From Hyphodiscus hymeniophilus (lineage: Eukaryota > Ascomycota > Leotiomycetes > Helotiales > Hyphodiscaceae): a stretch of 64,000 bases of DNA. Each line of letters begins with the position of its first letter. Position 1 is the first letter of the stretch. Of this stretch, positions 1 to 11,776 are shown piece by piece. Position numbers and translations under genes: made by a program. The notes under the pieces are model-generated. The model did no database searches. It worked only from the letters and a program-made list of their open reading frames with translations, and was not told where the DNA came from. The stretch lies in contig VNKQ01000018.1 of NCBI GenBank assembly GCA_016508695.1, positions 1,209,009 to 1,273,008 on the forward strand, in the 5' to 3' direction.

Positions 1-177
1 TAGTTATCGACTTATTTCAAACACATTTCCCTCAACCAGAACATTACATTGCCTATGTCCCACGTTTGAATACGCTTATTCGTCTCCGCAGAAACGAGCC
101 ACATCTTTCGAGTGGGGTCGATTCTGCGATAGTCAGTTAGTTTCGAGGCGAAGCCAAGTGGTTTTTCTCACCACGGC

Positions 178-727
178 CTAATTCCAAGCCCTCTTTACGA
201 AGTTCCAAATCGCTCTTTTATATGTTCCATAGGTTGCGTATCCGCCATCGGGTGGTGGGTAGTCACCATAGTCTCCGTATCCAGCCTGTGAGCACGGGTT
301 AGTAAGGCTCTTCTGGAGTATGGTATCGTCGGGTAGTCTAGACGATGGCAAGTGCCATGACATGTTGGCACTTACGGCAGGTGCAGGAGCAGGCTCGGGC
401 ACTGGAGCAGTGGTGTAGCTTCCATAGTCTCCGTACTGTGAGAATCATGTCAGTGTCTGGTCCCAAAACACGGCAAGTTATACTCACTCCTCCAGGAGGC
501 GCATCGTAGGTTCCATAGTCGGCGTAGTCCCGCTTCTCGACATCCTTTTCACCGCGCTTGTAGGTTCCGTAACCAGAGTATTTCCCATAACCACCTGCGG
601 GAGGAGCGTACTTTCCATAACCAGAGTATTTGCCATAACCTGGGCTGGCCTCGGCCTCGGCCACTGGCACGGGTGCAGCAGCGGCTACAGAGGCAAGTGC
701 TACGATAGAGAGGATGAAAAGCTTCAT
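178..727 (-). CDS. Secreted Tyr/Gly-repeat protein with Kex2 sites (candidate RiPP precursor)
   Basis: Three exons on the minus strand: 727-488, 435-376 and 285-178. All joins are phase 0 with GTGAGT or GTAAGT donors and CACAG acceptors, giving 135 residues. The N terminus is a clear signal peptide (MKLFILSIVALASVAAA) followed by an acidic Ala/Pro propeptide. The rest is built from repeated Tyr/Gly blocks: GYGKYSGYGKY, then GGYGKYSGYGTYKR, ADYGTYDAPPGG, YGDYGSY and GGYATYGTYKR. YGTY occurs three times, twice directly before Lys-Arg. Further Lys-Arg pairs occur in DVEKR and NFVKR, so Golgi kexin could release several peptides. Signal peptide, repeats and dibasic sites are the layout of fungal kexin-processed peptides such as dikaritin precursors. 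The UstYa-type gene 1.3 kb away supports that reading. It could instead be an ordinary secreted Gly/Tyr-rich cell-wall protein. The gene model is firm; the function is inferred. Confidence 0.8.
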
Positions 728-2023
728 GATAACAAGGTCAACTCTTGGCTAGGGAGATATTCTGGGTTTGGAATCGTAGTCAGCTCGAGGAGGCCAAAAG
801 GCTGGGAATCCGGTGGTTATAGAGCTGGGAAAGGTGCTTGTATGGATGCGGCCTCAGCTTGTCAATATGATGCAGTGGTTTCTTGGCAATTCAAGAGGCT
901 TCAAAGGGTGAGCATTATTTGGTAGTTTCGTGCCGTTTTCGGTAAATTGGTCTGTTCCAGATAACCAAAGCTATGTGAATGGACGACTCCATGAAAGCGC
1001 AAGCAAGCTCCTGATCATGGTACACAAGCCAATTCAATAAAAGGCAAAGTCTATTTCCTGTCCGATGCATACTGTCGGCTTAAAGAGTCCTTAGGACTAC
1101 TGAACTTGCCTGACTCTGATTCTCGGGAACTGTTTGAATAGCTTCCAAGCTCATTTGGAAACCGGGCTTGAATGTGACTGGTGAGTTTTACGGTGGGCAC
1201 TGGGCATGTAAAGAATATTCCAAAAGCGGCAAACGAACGCGACCAGTTTTCGTATGCGGACAAAATAGCTCTACCTTTCGTTGACCATGAAATTACCCCT
1301 CATCGACAGCCTGCCTGCTTTCGATGTCACTCTTCTAGTGGAGTTTCTACTTTCTGTAAGACATGATGGAGAGAAGAATATGGAGATGATGTTCCGCAGA
1401 TCAGAAAATGTCATAGTAATAGAAGCCAATCAAGTGTCTGGCCCGGGGCAGTGGCCCCATACCATCCGTGTCTTGAACCACCTCAGAAAATCACGCAGAC
1501 CTCCCAATGCTTCTTCGACCCAAACATTCAGCTGTTCAGATCCAGACAATCAATGGATCTTATTGGTTGTCGCAAGCGATATCCTTTGTTCCAGCCCTAT
1601 GGCGCATCTGTGGCGTCAAATCAAGCGATATGACCGACAACATACCTATGCCAAGGCCATGGCTGAGACTTCCCCGGATTTCGCCCACTAAGGTGATGCT
1701 TGCATCTCTGACAGCCTTAGCACATTCTTGGCTGTGTCTGCTGCCGGAGTCTGGAGCGCATTCGAAAAGCCTCTCTCAGATCATGGCCGCCTTTGTTAGT
1801 TTCTCTGTAATCCGGGCGTCTCTCACATAGGGTTCGGCAGCGAGGCCAAGCTCTCAGCTGGGAGCAGCTTGCAGTGACACGGAACTGCCAGACTCCAATT
1901 CACGCATGTGACGGTGGTTGGAGCTATTGATTTCGAACTTGGTCAGTCCTGGAACTTTTGAATTGTATGCCTCCAGGCTCCATCTCTTGACGGCATCTTC
2001 TCATTCAGCGCAGAAGCATCAAA
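728..2023. other. Intergenic region, 1.3 kb
   Basis: This is the shared upstream region of two divergently transcribed genes. A TATAA-like element lies near 815-821 on the minus strand, about 90 bases upstream of the start of the repeat protein. Short open frames between 1051 and 1830 overlap on both strands, lack motifs and look like chance frames. Confidence 0.6.
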
Positions 2024-3096
2024 ATGTTTGAAGGACTTTCTACTAAGAAGATCGACTTTGCTCCATTGTCTCAATCCGAGGACTGTGAATCACAAACCTC
2101 CGAGTCTCAGACACCCAGTACTGGAGTTTTAGTCAGATCACGATATTGTGCTCTTCCTGCATGGATAGTGACTGTCCTGATATCCGCAGCATTTGGTGCA
2201 TGGCTTGGGGGTGGTCATGCCACAAATCTTGGATCTTTCTGTACTAAACAAATCTCGCAGTATTGTGAGTCCCCCATCCAGATCCTTGACAGCTCGTCTA
2301 ATGTAATCCAGCGCCAGTGATACCTGATGTCGAGATCAAATACCAAATTGTCGAATTCAATGGCTCGTTACTGCAGGAGAATGTCTATCGACAGGATGGA
2401 GGCCCGGAAGTGGATGCAGCATGGGAAGCATTGGGAGTAGATTGTTCGTCATTCTCTATCCCTTGGTCCTCCAAAGTCTCACCTCAGTCCATATTCTGAC
2501 CTCACAAAAGATAGAGCAGCGATAGTTCCCACCAGCCTGGCGGCGAAATCAGGCTTGACAGAAGACCAAGTCCAAGTATCAGAGAAATACGGAGGGGGAT
2601 TTCCAGCGAACATCGAAGGGCTGCACCATTTACATTGTCTCAATCTCCTACGCAAAAGTCTTTATTACAATTTTGAGCACTACCATGACCTGGGACAGGG
2701 AGCCTTCAAAAATGATGACAGAATCTTAAAATTCCACATCAGTCAGTCCACCCCATCCCCAGCAAATCTCTCCTTTTACTACCACGTTTGCGTCCTTACT
2801 TCCATTCCCAGTCCATCCAGTCTAGAGCATTGGCAGACGCTGACAATTGATCAGCGCACTGCCTTGATATCCTCCGCCAGCAACTGATGTGCACCGTCGA
2901 CGTCGCAGTGTTAGGACAAGTTTGGTGGAATAGAGAACATCCCACCGCTTATCCCGACTTCAATACCGAACACAAATGTAGAAACTTTGAGGATGTTAGG
3001 AAATGGGCTGAAGCTCATCAGGCCCCGAAGGACGTGCCGGACGATTATCTGATGACCCCCCGCAGAATGGAGGATGTTTATGAAGCAATCCCCTAA
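2024..3096 (+). CDS. UstYa/DUF3328 family oxidase-like membrane protein
   Basis: Four exons: 2024-2264, 2318-2443, 2511-2741 and 2855-3096, giving 279 residues. The second donor is the unusual GTTCGT, but it is the join that restores the family consensus around ALGVDYRAAIVP. After a polar N terminus there is one membrane segment (roughly residues 45-65, PAWIVTVLISAAFGAWLGG). Both diagnostic HxxHC-type motifs of the family are present: HHLHCLNLLRK in exon 3 and THCLDILRQQLMC in exon 4. UstYa-family proteins act in ustiloxin, asperipin, phomopsin and cyclochlorotine-type pathways as oxidases that cyclise or modify short peptides. The length is normal for the family. The neighbour is a secreted repeat protein with Kex2 sites and many tyrosines, a plausible substrate. 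Family assignment is secure; the substrate is inferred. Confidence 0.9.
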
Positions 3097-4535
3097 ACTT
3101 TATTTGAAACTATCAATAATGGAATACAAGACAGTCTGTATTTTGATTAATACTCAATAAACTTTTGCCGCATAAATTGTGCTTGCAATAAGCTAAAGTA
3201 TTTGCTTCTTCCATTTAACACGAGGCCTTCCCGTCAGGGCTATCACTGAGATTGCTGTCGAGCACTTCTGAAATTGGTAATATTTGATAGTGGCCGTTTC
3301 AATGACTTGGGATGAGTACTTTTTCTGCCCTGACGATGTTTGAGTACAATGCATAGGTTAAGTTCCAAGTAACAATATTCTAGATTCACAGCCTTCTAAC
3401 GATTTGGAAATGGTCAAGAATCATGTATACAGATAAGAATAGAAGGTTCCTTTCGTGATCTTAGTTGCCTTCAACTTCCGAAAATTCTACAGGAATAATA
3501 GAGAAAACCTCTACCTCTGTAAGGTTCAAATCGCTCAATGTGTTTGAGCGATTAGAATATTGTGAAGTAGGAATGTTGATGTTGCAGGATTGGTGCAGGG
3601 ACCTAAATGACAACAACGCAGATTTCTCTGGAACGCTCAATCTCCCCTCGAATCCGATGCGGACAACTTCTAGAGTCCGAGGAAACAAACTCTGTGCCAA
3701 AACCATATTTCATTATCTCATCGCACAGCAGAGGGCCGATGATATTATTTGCAGCTAAATCGAGAATGCCTTGAAGGAGAGCGGGCAAGCCAGCGAGACA
3801 ATGTGTACGTATTGCACCGCAGTTACCTATCAAGTTATTGCTATCGAAGCATGACTAGTCCCAAGCTCCTCCAACGCTCTGAAACAACTCGTGATTGCAG
3901 TTGAAGAGCCACTCACACACGGTTAGCATCCAACATCCATGCTGTGAATCATTGAATGAGTTGCCGGTTTGCTTCCGTATTGCGAGAAGCCCAAAATCAC
4001 GTTCGCGGTGCGTTTGGAATCATCTTGTGGCTCATAATGAAATCAGGCAGAGTGGCTGGCGTTACAGCGGCATGTCATAACTGGGACAGTGAATTAACAT
4101 TAAAGACCTAACGTTGCGACTGTAACAAAAAGCAGCAAAAAAGCAGCAATAACGCCCATTCACTGTGTCCATAGAGTACGAATCACAGCTGCAGAGCTAT
4201 AATAGGAGAGCAGAGGCTATTGCTCGGCAATAATGAGATCGGGAACAGTAGCGTGGCGCAATCACAAACTTGAAGTCAATATTAGCCCAGACCCACTCGC
4301 CAAAGGATCTATACTCCCTCAAACAAAAGCCATACTCGACCGGGATACAAAATCCAGAAATTATGCTGCTTCAGGCTACACGAAAGTGCCTCCACCAAGC
4401 TTAAGCCAATGTGCCATCTCTGCCAGAAAGTCGAGAATCTTCGCGACGTCGACTCTAAAGTCAGCAAATCGATCCTCATTGGTCTTTCAAAACTGCGTCG
4501 ACACTTTGAGCCACGCCTCGGCGACTTATGGTTAA
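3097..4535. other. Intergenic region, 1.4 kb
   Basis: I see no convincing gene. Overlapping short frames at 3461-3833 occur on both strands and carry no motif. An open frame from 4233 to 4535, and a second frame starting near 4409 (MCHLCQKVENLRD), may be 5' exons or decayed sequence of the next gene; I could not splice them convincingly. Confidence 0.5.
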
Positions 4536-6071
4536 GGGTTAGGGCTTTGGCGATATGATGAGACTACCAAGCTTCGTGACCTGCTTAGCAGTCTTCATAG
4601 AAAAGTGCCGGCTAAAGCTTTAGGAGCGATTCTTGCGGAGGTTGACCGGGATTTGGTGCATATCAAGAAGAATATGGCCAGTCACTCTACCCAAGATGGC
4701 ATTTGGAATGGGATTGAATTGGCGGCGAGCGATGCCGATCAAAGCTCGGCTGATAGATTCGTCAGGGAGGGGCAACTGGAGAAGGAGAGGCGGGAGAGGG
4801 ACCGGAAGGCTAGGAGGAAGAAGTTAGGTGCTGAAGTTTCGAAGCGCCTAGACAGAAAGAAGCTTCCTGATCTGCCAGAAAGTTATATCTACCCGACTTT
4901 TGTGAGGCTCCGGGAGTTCATTAACTTGGTGGAAAACTGGATGACGAAATTCGGTACTTCGGTAGCAGCGTGCACGGAGAAGGATCTCGATGACCAATCT
5001 CTGGTCTCCGTTTTTGGAGGAGAGATTAGTCAGAGACCTGCGATCGACGTAGGTATCTGGAAGGTTGGCGAAGAGGAAGAATGGATGGGAAGGTCTAGCG
5101 GTGGCGGTATTGACGATTCGCAACGACTCCCCACCATCGAATCCATCAATTGCAAGTACAACGACCCGTTAGGCGGCCCTCACTTCGACATTGGGATCTC
5201 CGACAGAGTCGCAGAGCTTGCCCCCAAGCCTGCAGCAATAGACCATTTGCAGCGTCCATTGAGCTCGGTAACCCTGGGGAAAAGATTAGGAGCATTGAAT
5301 AGGAGTTCCAAGAATTCAATCGTGGATATGATTCCAACCTTTCAGGTGGAGCAGAAGCGAAGGGAAAGAAATCATTTAATGTCGGGAGAAGGGATTTTGA
5401 GACCATTGCCAAAGATCTCAATTGACAGTAGCGTCGACTCGAAAAACGTGAAATTGAGTCTTGAGAGTTATACGACGAATAAAACTCCGCCAACAAGTGA
5501 GTTTGGAGGGTGTATCAAGAGTTCTGGCATCGAAATTAAAATGCACCAGTATTCGAGCGCGACCTCGACCTCTCTCTTTAGCAGTCGTGCTTCACCACTC
5601 AATTTGGGAAGCTTGGTTGAACTATCACTTTCAACAAAGAAGAGAGGATCTGAACCAAATCTAGGAAACCACGTTTCAACGACATGCTCGTTGGATAGCG
5701 GTCGAGACCAACGAAATACTTCGTTACACAGTCCAACGATTCCAACTGCTATTAGACGACCCATGGCATCAACCTTGACTGAGGAAGCTCTTCAATTAAG
5801 GAGAAAACACCGGCGTGTATTGGTGAATGCAAATCCCTTAGCTGCGTATAGTCCCATTGATAGCAGCAAAATATCACAAGGGGTAAAAGAAGCAAGAAAG
5901 GAGAAGAAATCGCAGAATGATCCACCCACCAAGAGCCCGGATGTCAAGTATGTCCATACACGAAAGAATGTAACTTCGGCTACGGTTCGGAATGCCTGCA
6001 GGACAAGAACCGAGCAAAGAGACTTTTCAGTGAATGGAGAGCCGGGAATGGGGGATATCCAAGCTCAGTAG
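4536..6071 (+). CDS. Hypothetical protein, basic and low-complexity, 5' end unresolved
   Basis: One long open frame of about 510 residues begins after a stop at 4533-4535; no ATG lies near its beginning, so the true start is upstream or spliced. The first part (LWRYDETTKLRDLLSSLHRK, then DRDLVHIKKNM) looks helical. It is followed by a very basic stretch (KERRERDRKARRKK) and a block around YPTFVRLREFINLVENWM. The rest is Ser/Thr-rich and probably disordered. I do not recognise a family. Upstream, frames 4233-4535 and 4409-4547 look coding but are out of phase with each other, so either small introns or frameshifts interrupt the 5' end. At the 3' end, an intron from about 6031 to 6120 could join a further basic exon ending near 6299. 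Existence is likely; the boundaries are not settled. Confidence 0.5.
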   Translation, partial: GLGLWRYDETTKLRDLLSSLHRKVPAKALGAILAEVDRDLVHIKKNMASHSTQDGIWNGIELAASDADQSSADRFVREGQLEKERRERDRKARRKKLGAEVSKRLDRKKLPDLPESYIYPTFVRLREFINLVENWMTKFGTSVAACTEKDLDDQSLVSVFGGEISQRPAIDVGIWKVGEEEEWMGRSSGGGIDDSQRLPTIESINCKYNDPLGGPHFDIGISDRVAELAPKPAAIDHLQRPLSSVTLGKRLGALNRSSKNSIVDMIPTFQVEQKRRERNHLMSGEGILRPLPKISIDSSVDSKNVKLSLESYTTNKTPPTSEFGGCIKSSGIEIKMHQYSSATSTSLFSSRASPLNLGSLVELSLSTKKRGSEPNLGNHVSTTCSLDSGRDQRNTSLHSPTIPTAIRRPMASTLTEEALQLRRKHRRVLVNANPLAAYSPIDSSKISQGVKEARKEKKSQNDPPTKSPDVKYVHTRKNVTSATVRNACRTRTEQRDFSVNGEPGMGDIQAQ

Positions 6072-6998
6072 GAGCTTTCGCAACTCACACCTGATAAAAT
6101 GAAACCCCCAATCTTTGCAGGAAGTCTTGACCCGGAATACAATCGAGCCAAAACGGAGGTGGTTGGGAAGCAGGCTCCGCGGACTGCCACGAAAAGGGAC
6201 TCTGCAACAGGGCCTGGACATCAAGTTGAAGGAGGAGGGAAGAGCCCAAATCATGGAGATGTCAAAACTAGGACGCGCGAAGTGTCAGAAGCCGTGAAGA
6301 ACAGTAGGAAAAGGCGAGCGGAGAGAAATTCGACACCATTCAACGACCGGTATCGCAATGAGGAGAGGAAAAAAGCGTGGACTTCAACGAAGGAATCATC
6401 AGCCCGTGTTGGACAACGCATATAACAGCTTCAGCTCCCAGAAAGCTAGATAATATTTGAAGCGAATATATAGAGAAATCAATAGACATCGATGACGTTT
6501 GAGGAGCGTTGGGGTGAACTTATACCAAAGATCAACGCATTGGATGCTGCCTCTACCAGTAATTTTGGGGAGGATGAGGTAACGACGTGGCGGGCAATCT
6601 CTGTGTCGAGATACAATCTTTTAAAATATCGATGGTGAAGCCAGGGGATCAGGAAGAGAAAGAAGAAAATGAACTTCAAGGACCTTGAGCAACACAAGAG
6701 CTTCGGAAATGGCGGCACTTGCCTCCGTACGGTCCAATCCTTGGTACACCGCCTTTATTTTGCCTTGATCCAGAGAGATTTGCCCACTCTAAATAATCCC
6801 TGTGAGCGAAGGCGGTGTAGCAAGCATTTGGGCATGCACCTTCTTACGACGCGAACGCGGGTCTTCGCGTCTTCCTATCTCTCTCTCAGACTACCTACAT
6901 TTCTCCCAAAAACTTCTAATTCTATTGTTATTGTTGATTTACCCGTCAGTTCTCTATTGTATTAGAGACTTCTTTCTAAACTTTGATTGATAGCTATC
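6072..6998. other. Intergenic region upstream of MSH6
   Basis: A lysine/arginine-rich open frame runs 6099-6425 and may be a 3' exon of the preceding hypothetical gene. From about 6430 to 6998 I see only a pyrimidine-rich stretch before the MSH6 start (near 6870-6960), as in many fungal promoters. Confidence 0.45.
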
Positions 6999-9900
6999 AT
7001 GGCCAAAAACAATGAGGCCGCGGTAGCTACTCCAGCTCCGCCGCCCACCCTAAAGAAGCAGACTTCAAGTGCAGGCTCAAAGAATGGATCAATCCTCAAC
7101 TTCTTTACGAAAGCTGCTTCCAATGGAAACGGCACCCCCAACCCATCGACCGCGACTTTGAAGACGAAGGGCGAGCCGAAAGGCGTCAACGCGATGCCAA
7201 AACCTAACCTTCCACTCAAGAAGCCTGCATTCAGGAAAGCTGCCGTCAAGAGCATGACGCCAGTTCCCAGCAGCGATCCAAATGGTCCCTCGAGCTCCCA
7301 AGAGAATGAGAATCTTGGGATACCAGAAGAGGTAGAGGACGATGGCTTGCCATCACCTGCGACACCTGCTAAGAAACTACAGGCTGTGACTGGTACTGGT
7401 GTGGCATTTGGGAGCAGTCCTTCACGAAGGGTCCGTATAGACATATTGAACCTGTCTCTTAGAACAACCGCTGACCTCGAATTATTCAGGCCAAGAAACC
7501 TATCTGCTATGCCGAGTCCGACGATGACGATGAAGAAGCATTCGACCCAGCGGGTGTTTCAACGAAAAGGAAACTAGTACAGCGTAAACGAGTCGTCGAG
7601 GATGATGATGAGGAAGACACATTTATTGGGGGCCTAGATGGTGCAGCTGATGATGATGATGATGGTAAGCAGCTAGGATACCAGGGGAAATGGAAATCGC
7701 ACGTTAACGCCTTGCAGAAGAAATGGACGACTTTGTTGTTGACGACGATTCCGATGCTCCAATGAAGCCGTCAAAAAAACGGAAACGTCCCACATCGACG
7801 GCGACTTCTCGAAAACGTTCTAACATATCTACACCTTCCTCTCACGACGAAGAGGACGAGCACGACGAAGACGTGGATCTGGAGCTGCCAGATACATCAA
7901 CAGCACAACAGTGGAAGTATGACCCTAATAGTACCGAAACTATAGGAAGGAAATCTGTCAAAAAGTCCAAGGCCCCAGCGTCGAGCAGGAAGGAGAAAGC
8001 ATCAAAATCAGATCCAGAGACACGATACGAATGGCTTGCAAACATTCAAGATATCGACCGTAATCCTATCGGACATCCTGATTACGATCCACGAACTGTT
8101 TATATACCCCCCATGGCGTGGAACAAATTTACGGCGTTCGAAAAGCAATATTGGGAGATCAAGCAAAAGTTCTGGGACACCGTTGTTTTCTTCAAGAAAG
8201 GCAAATTCTACGAGTTGTACGAGAATGACGCGACGATTGGTCACCAGCTCTTTGATCTGAAACTCACGGACAGAGTGAACATGCGAATGGTTGGCGTTCC
8301 TGAAATGTCCCTTGATCACTGGGCAAATCAGTTCGTTGCAAAGGGCTTCAAGATTGCCAGAGTTGACCAGTGCGAATCAGCTCTTGGCAAGGAGATGAGA
8401 GAAAGAGAAGATAGTCAAGGCCCTCCACTGAAAGGTGGAAAGAAGGACATTATCAGACGAGAACTTGCTTGCGTACTTACTGGCGGCACTTTGGTCGAGG
8501 GTAGCATGTTACAGGATGATATGGCAACATTTTGCGTTGCGATCAAGGAGTCAATCGTTGATGATTTACCAGCCTTTGGAATTTCGTTCGTCGATACAGC
8601 GACTGGGCAATTCTTCTTGTCAGAATTTGTCGATGACGTGGATCTCACCAAGTTTGAAACCTTCGTGGCTCAAACAAGACCCCAGGAACTCTTAATCGAG
8701 AAATCCTGCATATCCGCAAAGGCTTTACGAATACTGAAGAATAACACCAATCCTACAACGATATGGAATTTTCTGAAGCCCGGGAAAGAGTTCTGGGAAG
8801 CTGATGTCACACGACGCGAGTTGGATTGCAGCGGATACTTCGTTGCTGACGTAGAGGATGAAGAAGTCTGGCCAGAAAAGCTTGAGCAGGCTAGAGACAA
8901 ACACCTTCTCATGTCTGCATTCGGTGCTTTGGTACAATACCTGAGATCTCTCAAACTGGAACGAACGCTTTTGACGCAAGGCAACTTCAATTGGTATGAC
9001 CCAATCCAGAAAGGTACTACATTAGTCCTCGATGGTCAGACTCTCATCAACCTGGAAATTTTCGCAAACACATATGATGGGGGACAAGACGGAACGCTTT
9101 TCACCTTGCTCAATCGCTGTGTTACGCCATTTGGAAAGCGCATGTTTCGTCAATGGGTATGCCATCCGTTGGCCGATGCGAAACGGATTAATGAACGTTT
9201 GGATGCAGTCGACATGCTGAACGCAGATCGTTCCCTCAGCGATCAGTTCACAGCATCAATGACCAAGATGCCTGATCTGGAGCGGTTGATCTCTCGTATT
9301 CATGCGGGAATCTGTAGACCAGAGGATTTTGTGAGAGTGCTAGAGGGATTTGAGCAAATCGAGTACACCATGACGCTACTTGAAGCTTTTGGTGGTGGCG
9401 ACGGTATTGTGGATCGTCTCATTACCGCGATGCCAGATCTGAAAGCGCCCCTGAAATGGTGGAAGAATGCATTTGATCGACAGAAGGCGAGAGACTATAA
9501 GCTCCTCGTACCCGAGCGTGGTGTAGAAGAAGAATTCGACGCCAGCCAAAGCCGAATCACCGAGATCAAACAAGAATTGGACAGCCTGATGAAGCGGAAA
9601 CAGAAAGAGTTTGGGTCCAAGAACATCACTTTTAGAGACATCGGGAAGGAGGTTTACCAGCTGGAAGTGCCAGCCAACATCAAAGTACCGAAAGATTGGA
9701 AGATGATGTCCTCGACTAAGGCCGTGAAACGTTACTACTTTTCTGAACTACAAGAGTTAGTACGGGATCTTCAGGAAGCTCAGGAGACACACGGACAGAT
9801 TGTCAAGCAGGTTGCTGGGAGATTTTTTGCTCGGTTTGATGAAGAGTACAGTGTTTGGAATGCAGCTGTTAAAGTTATCGCGCAACTCGACTGTCTTATA

Positions 9901-10854
9901 AGTCTTGCTGCTGCATCAGCTGCTCTGGGAGAACCAAGCTGCAGACCGACTTTCCTTGATCAGGAACGAAGCGTGGTTGAATTCGAGGAACTCCGCCATC
10001 CATGCATTCTTCCAAATGTCACTGACTTCATTCCCAATGATGTGAAGCTTGGTGGGGAAGCTTCCAACATCACCTTATTGACAGGTGCCAATGCAGCTGG
10101 AAAGTCAACAATCCTTCGAATGGTATGTCAACTGTGTCTCTGTTTTATCATATTTCACTAATACTTTCAGACCTGCGTGGCAGTGATCATGGCTCAAATA
10201 GGCTGCTACGTACCTTGCATATCCGCACGTCTTACCCCATGCGACCGCATCATGTCCCGCCTCGGAGCAAATGACAATATCTTTGCTGCTCAATCCACTT
10301 TCTTCGTAGAGCTTTCCGAAACCAAAAAGATCCTGTCAGAAGCAACACCTCGTTCACTGGTCATCCTCGACGAGCTCGGACGTGGTACCTCTTCTTACGA
10401 CGGCGTGGCAGTGGCACAAGCAGTCCTCCACCATGTCGCTTCACATATTGGATGTACCGGCTTCTTCGCAACGCATTACCACTCTATCGCAACCGAGTTT
10501 GCAGGCCACCCTGAGATAGCGCCAAAGAGAATGCAGATCCAGGTCGACGAAGGGGAAAGAAGAGTCACATTCCTATACAAGTTGGAGGAAGGTGTTGCGG
10601 AGGGCAGCTTCGGTATGCATTGTGCATCGATGTGTGGTATCCCCAGCAAAGTCATTGATGTTGCGGAGACGGCGGCGAAAGAATGGGAGCATACGAGTCG
10701 ATTGAAGGAGAGTCTCGAGAAGGCTAGAAATGGATGCTATATTCCGCTTGGTGTGCAGAGTGATGTCGCTTGGATGTTGAGGGATTTAGAGGAGGAGGAT
10801 GGAGTAGAGAAGAGAGGGCTGGAAGTTTTGATGAAGGCCATTGAGAGCTTGTAG
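6999..10854 (+). CDS. msh6: DNA mismatch repair ATPase MSH6
   Basis: Four exons: 6999-7430, 7490-7664, 7718-10122 and 10171-10854, giving 1,231 residues, close to yeast Msh6 (1,242). The N terminus has a PCNA-binding box (SILNFFTKA, about residue 30) and a long acidic/basic tail with nuclear-targeting KKRKRP. MutS domain I carries the mismatch-wedge motif KGKFYELYE at about residue 362. The ATPase domain has Walker A TGANAAGKST (about 990), Walker B LVILDELGRGTSS (about 1065) and the FATHYH switch. Exon 4 starts immediately after Walker A. With MSH2 it forms MutS-alpha, which recognises base mismatches and small loops in the nucleus. The first donor, GTCCGT, is weak but gives the conserved AKKPICYAESDDDDEE join. 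The start ATG gives a normal N terminus. Confidence 0.97.
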
Positions 10855-11776
10855 ATCGTGTCATACTGTAATGGGAGCTTTTGCTTGATATTTGCCGGGT
10901 CGCAGCTTTTAAAGCGCTGTTGGATTCATTGGGAAAGGTGCTATTGTTTCTAGCTCCTTGGGCTGTATATGTTTATACTGGAAATCGCTTCGACATTCCC
11001 AGAGCATCCTCAACCCTCTCTTGAAGACTTTCCTTCGATTTACATATCTCGGCGAACCCGGCTGCCACGTTGATGAGAACTTGTACACACGACTTAGAGA
11101 TACGTTTTGAAAGCGGGTGACACTTTCCAATCCAAGAGTCAGCTGTCCAACCTGCCTTAGGATCTATCATTTCTTCTATTCCATATTGGGAATTTGGGAA
11201 CCTGAATATCAAATTACTCAAAAAGGTGTCCGAAAATGCTCGACGTCCGAGATTGAGGGGCTGTCTTGTGCTTGTGGTAAAAGGCATGGGAAGATTCTTC
11301 AGCACCTCTTGACTGCTTTTCAAGCCAACCATAGCGGTCAAGGCTCGAATCCCAGCCCTGGAACAACCCAATGTCAAGCTTCAAAACTACCCCGCACAAT
11401 GCCATTCTTACTATCAACAAGCGATCGATGAGGGCATTAATCTGAAAGAAAATCCAATACTTTGCACGAAGATTGGCCATCATGCTCATTATCATGTACC
11501 CGGATGAAAGTTTTTTTTGGCCTAGATGCCGGTAGAATATTCGATTAATCTTCCTATAACACAAACCTATCAGCAACAATTGAGACGTCTTCTCACCGCC
11601 ACGATGCCATACTGGTCCACATCCAAACCGGGAAATACACCAATCTACACGAAAGCCGGGTATTGTGTACAAGCTATCCATCGGGACTGCTATCCCATCA
11701 CTACATTACTTGTTCCTCAAGCCACATAATATCATCCACCCTTGAGCCGTCTTCCCACACAACCTCAGACTCTCCA
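10855..11776. other. Intergenic region, 0.9 kb
   Basis: On the minus strand two overlapping frames (10973-11377 and 11214-11681) have protein-like stretches such as DTFLSNLIFRFPNSQYGIEEM, but no recognisable domain and no clear splice plan joining them. It may hold a decayed or lineage-specific gene. No RNA gene was seen. Confidence 0.4.

Noticed and set aside
1051..1830. Several overlapping open frames of 60-136 codons
   Set aside because: They occur on both strands, overlap each other, and have no motif, signal peptide or splice plan.
3461..3833. Open frames on both strands near 3.6 kb
   Set aside because: Mutually overlapping and without protein features; likely chance.
4538..4546. TTAGGG-containing sequence as an interstitial telomere
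   Set aside because: Only one unit plus a partial; not enough to call a telomeric insertion.
10973..11681. Minus-strand frames with protein-like stretches
   Set aside because: No domain recognised and the two frames could not be joined by plausible introns; left as a possible decayed gene in the intergenic note.
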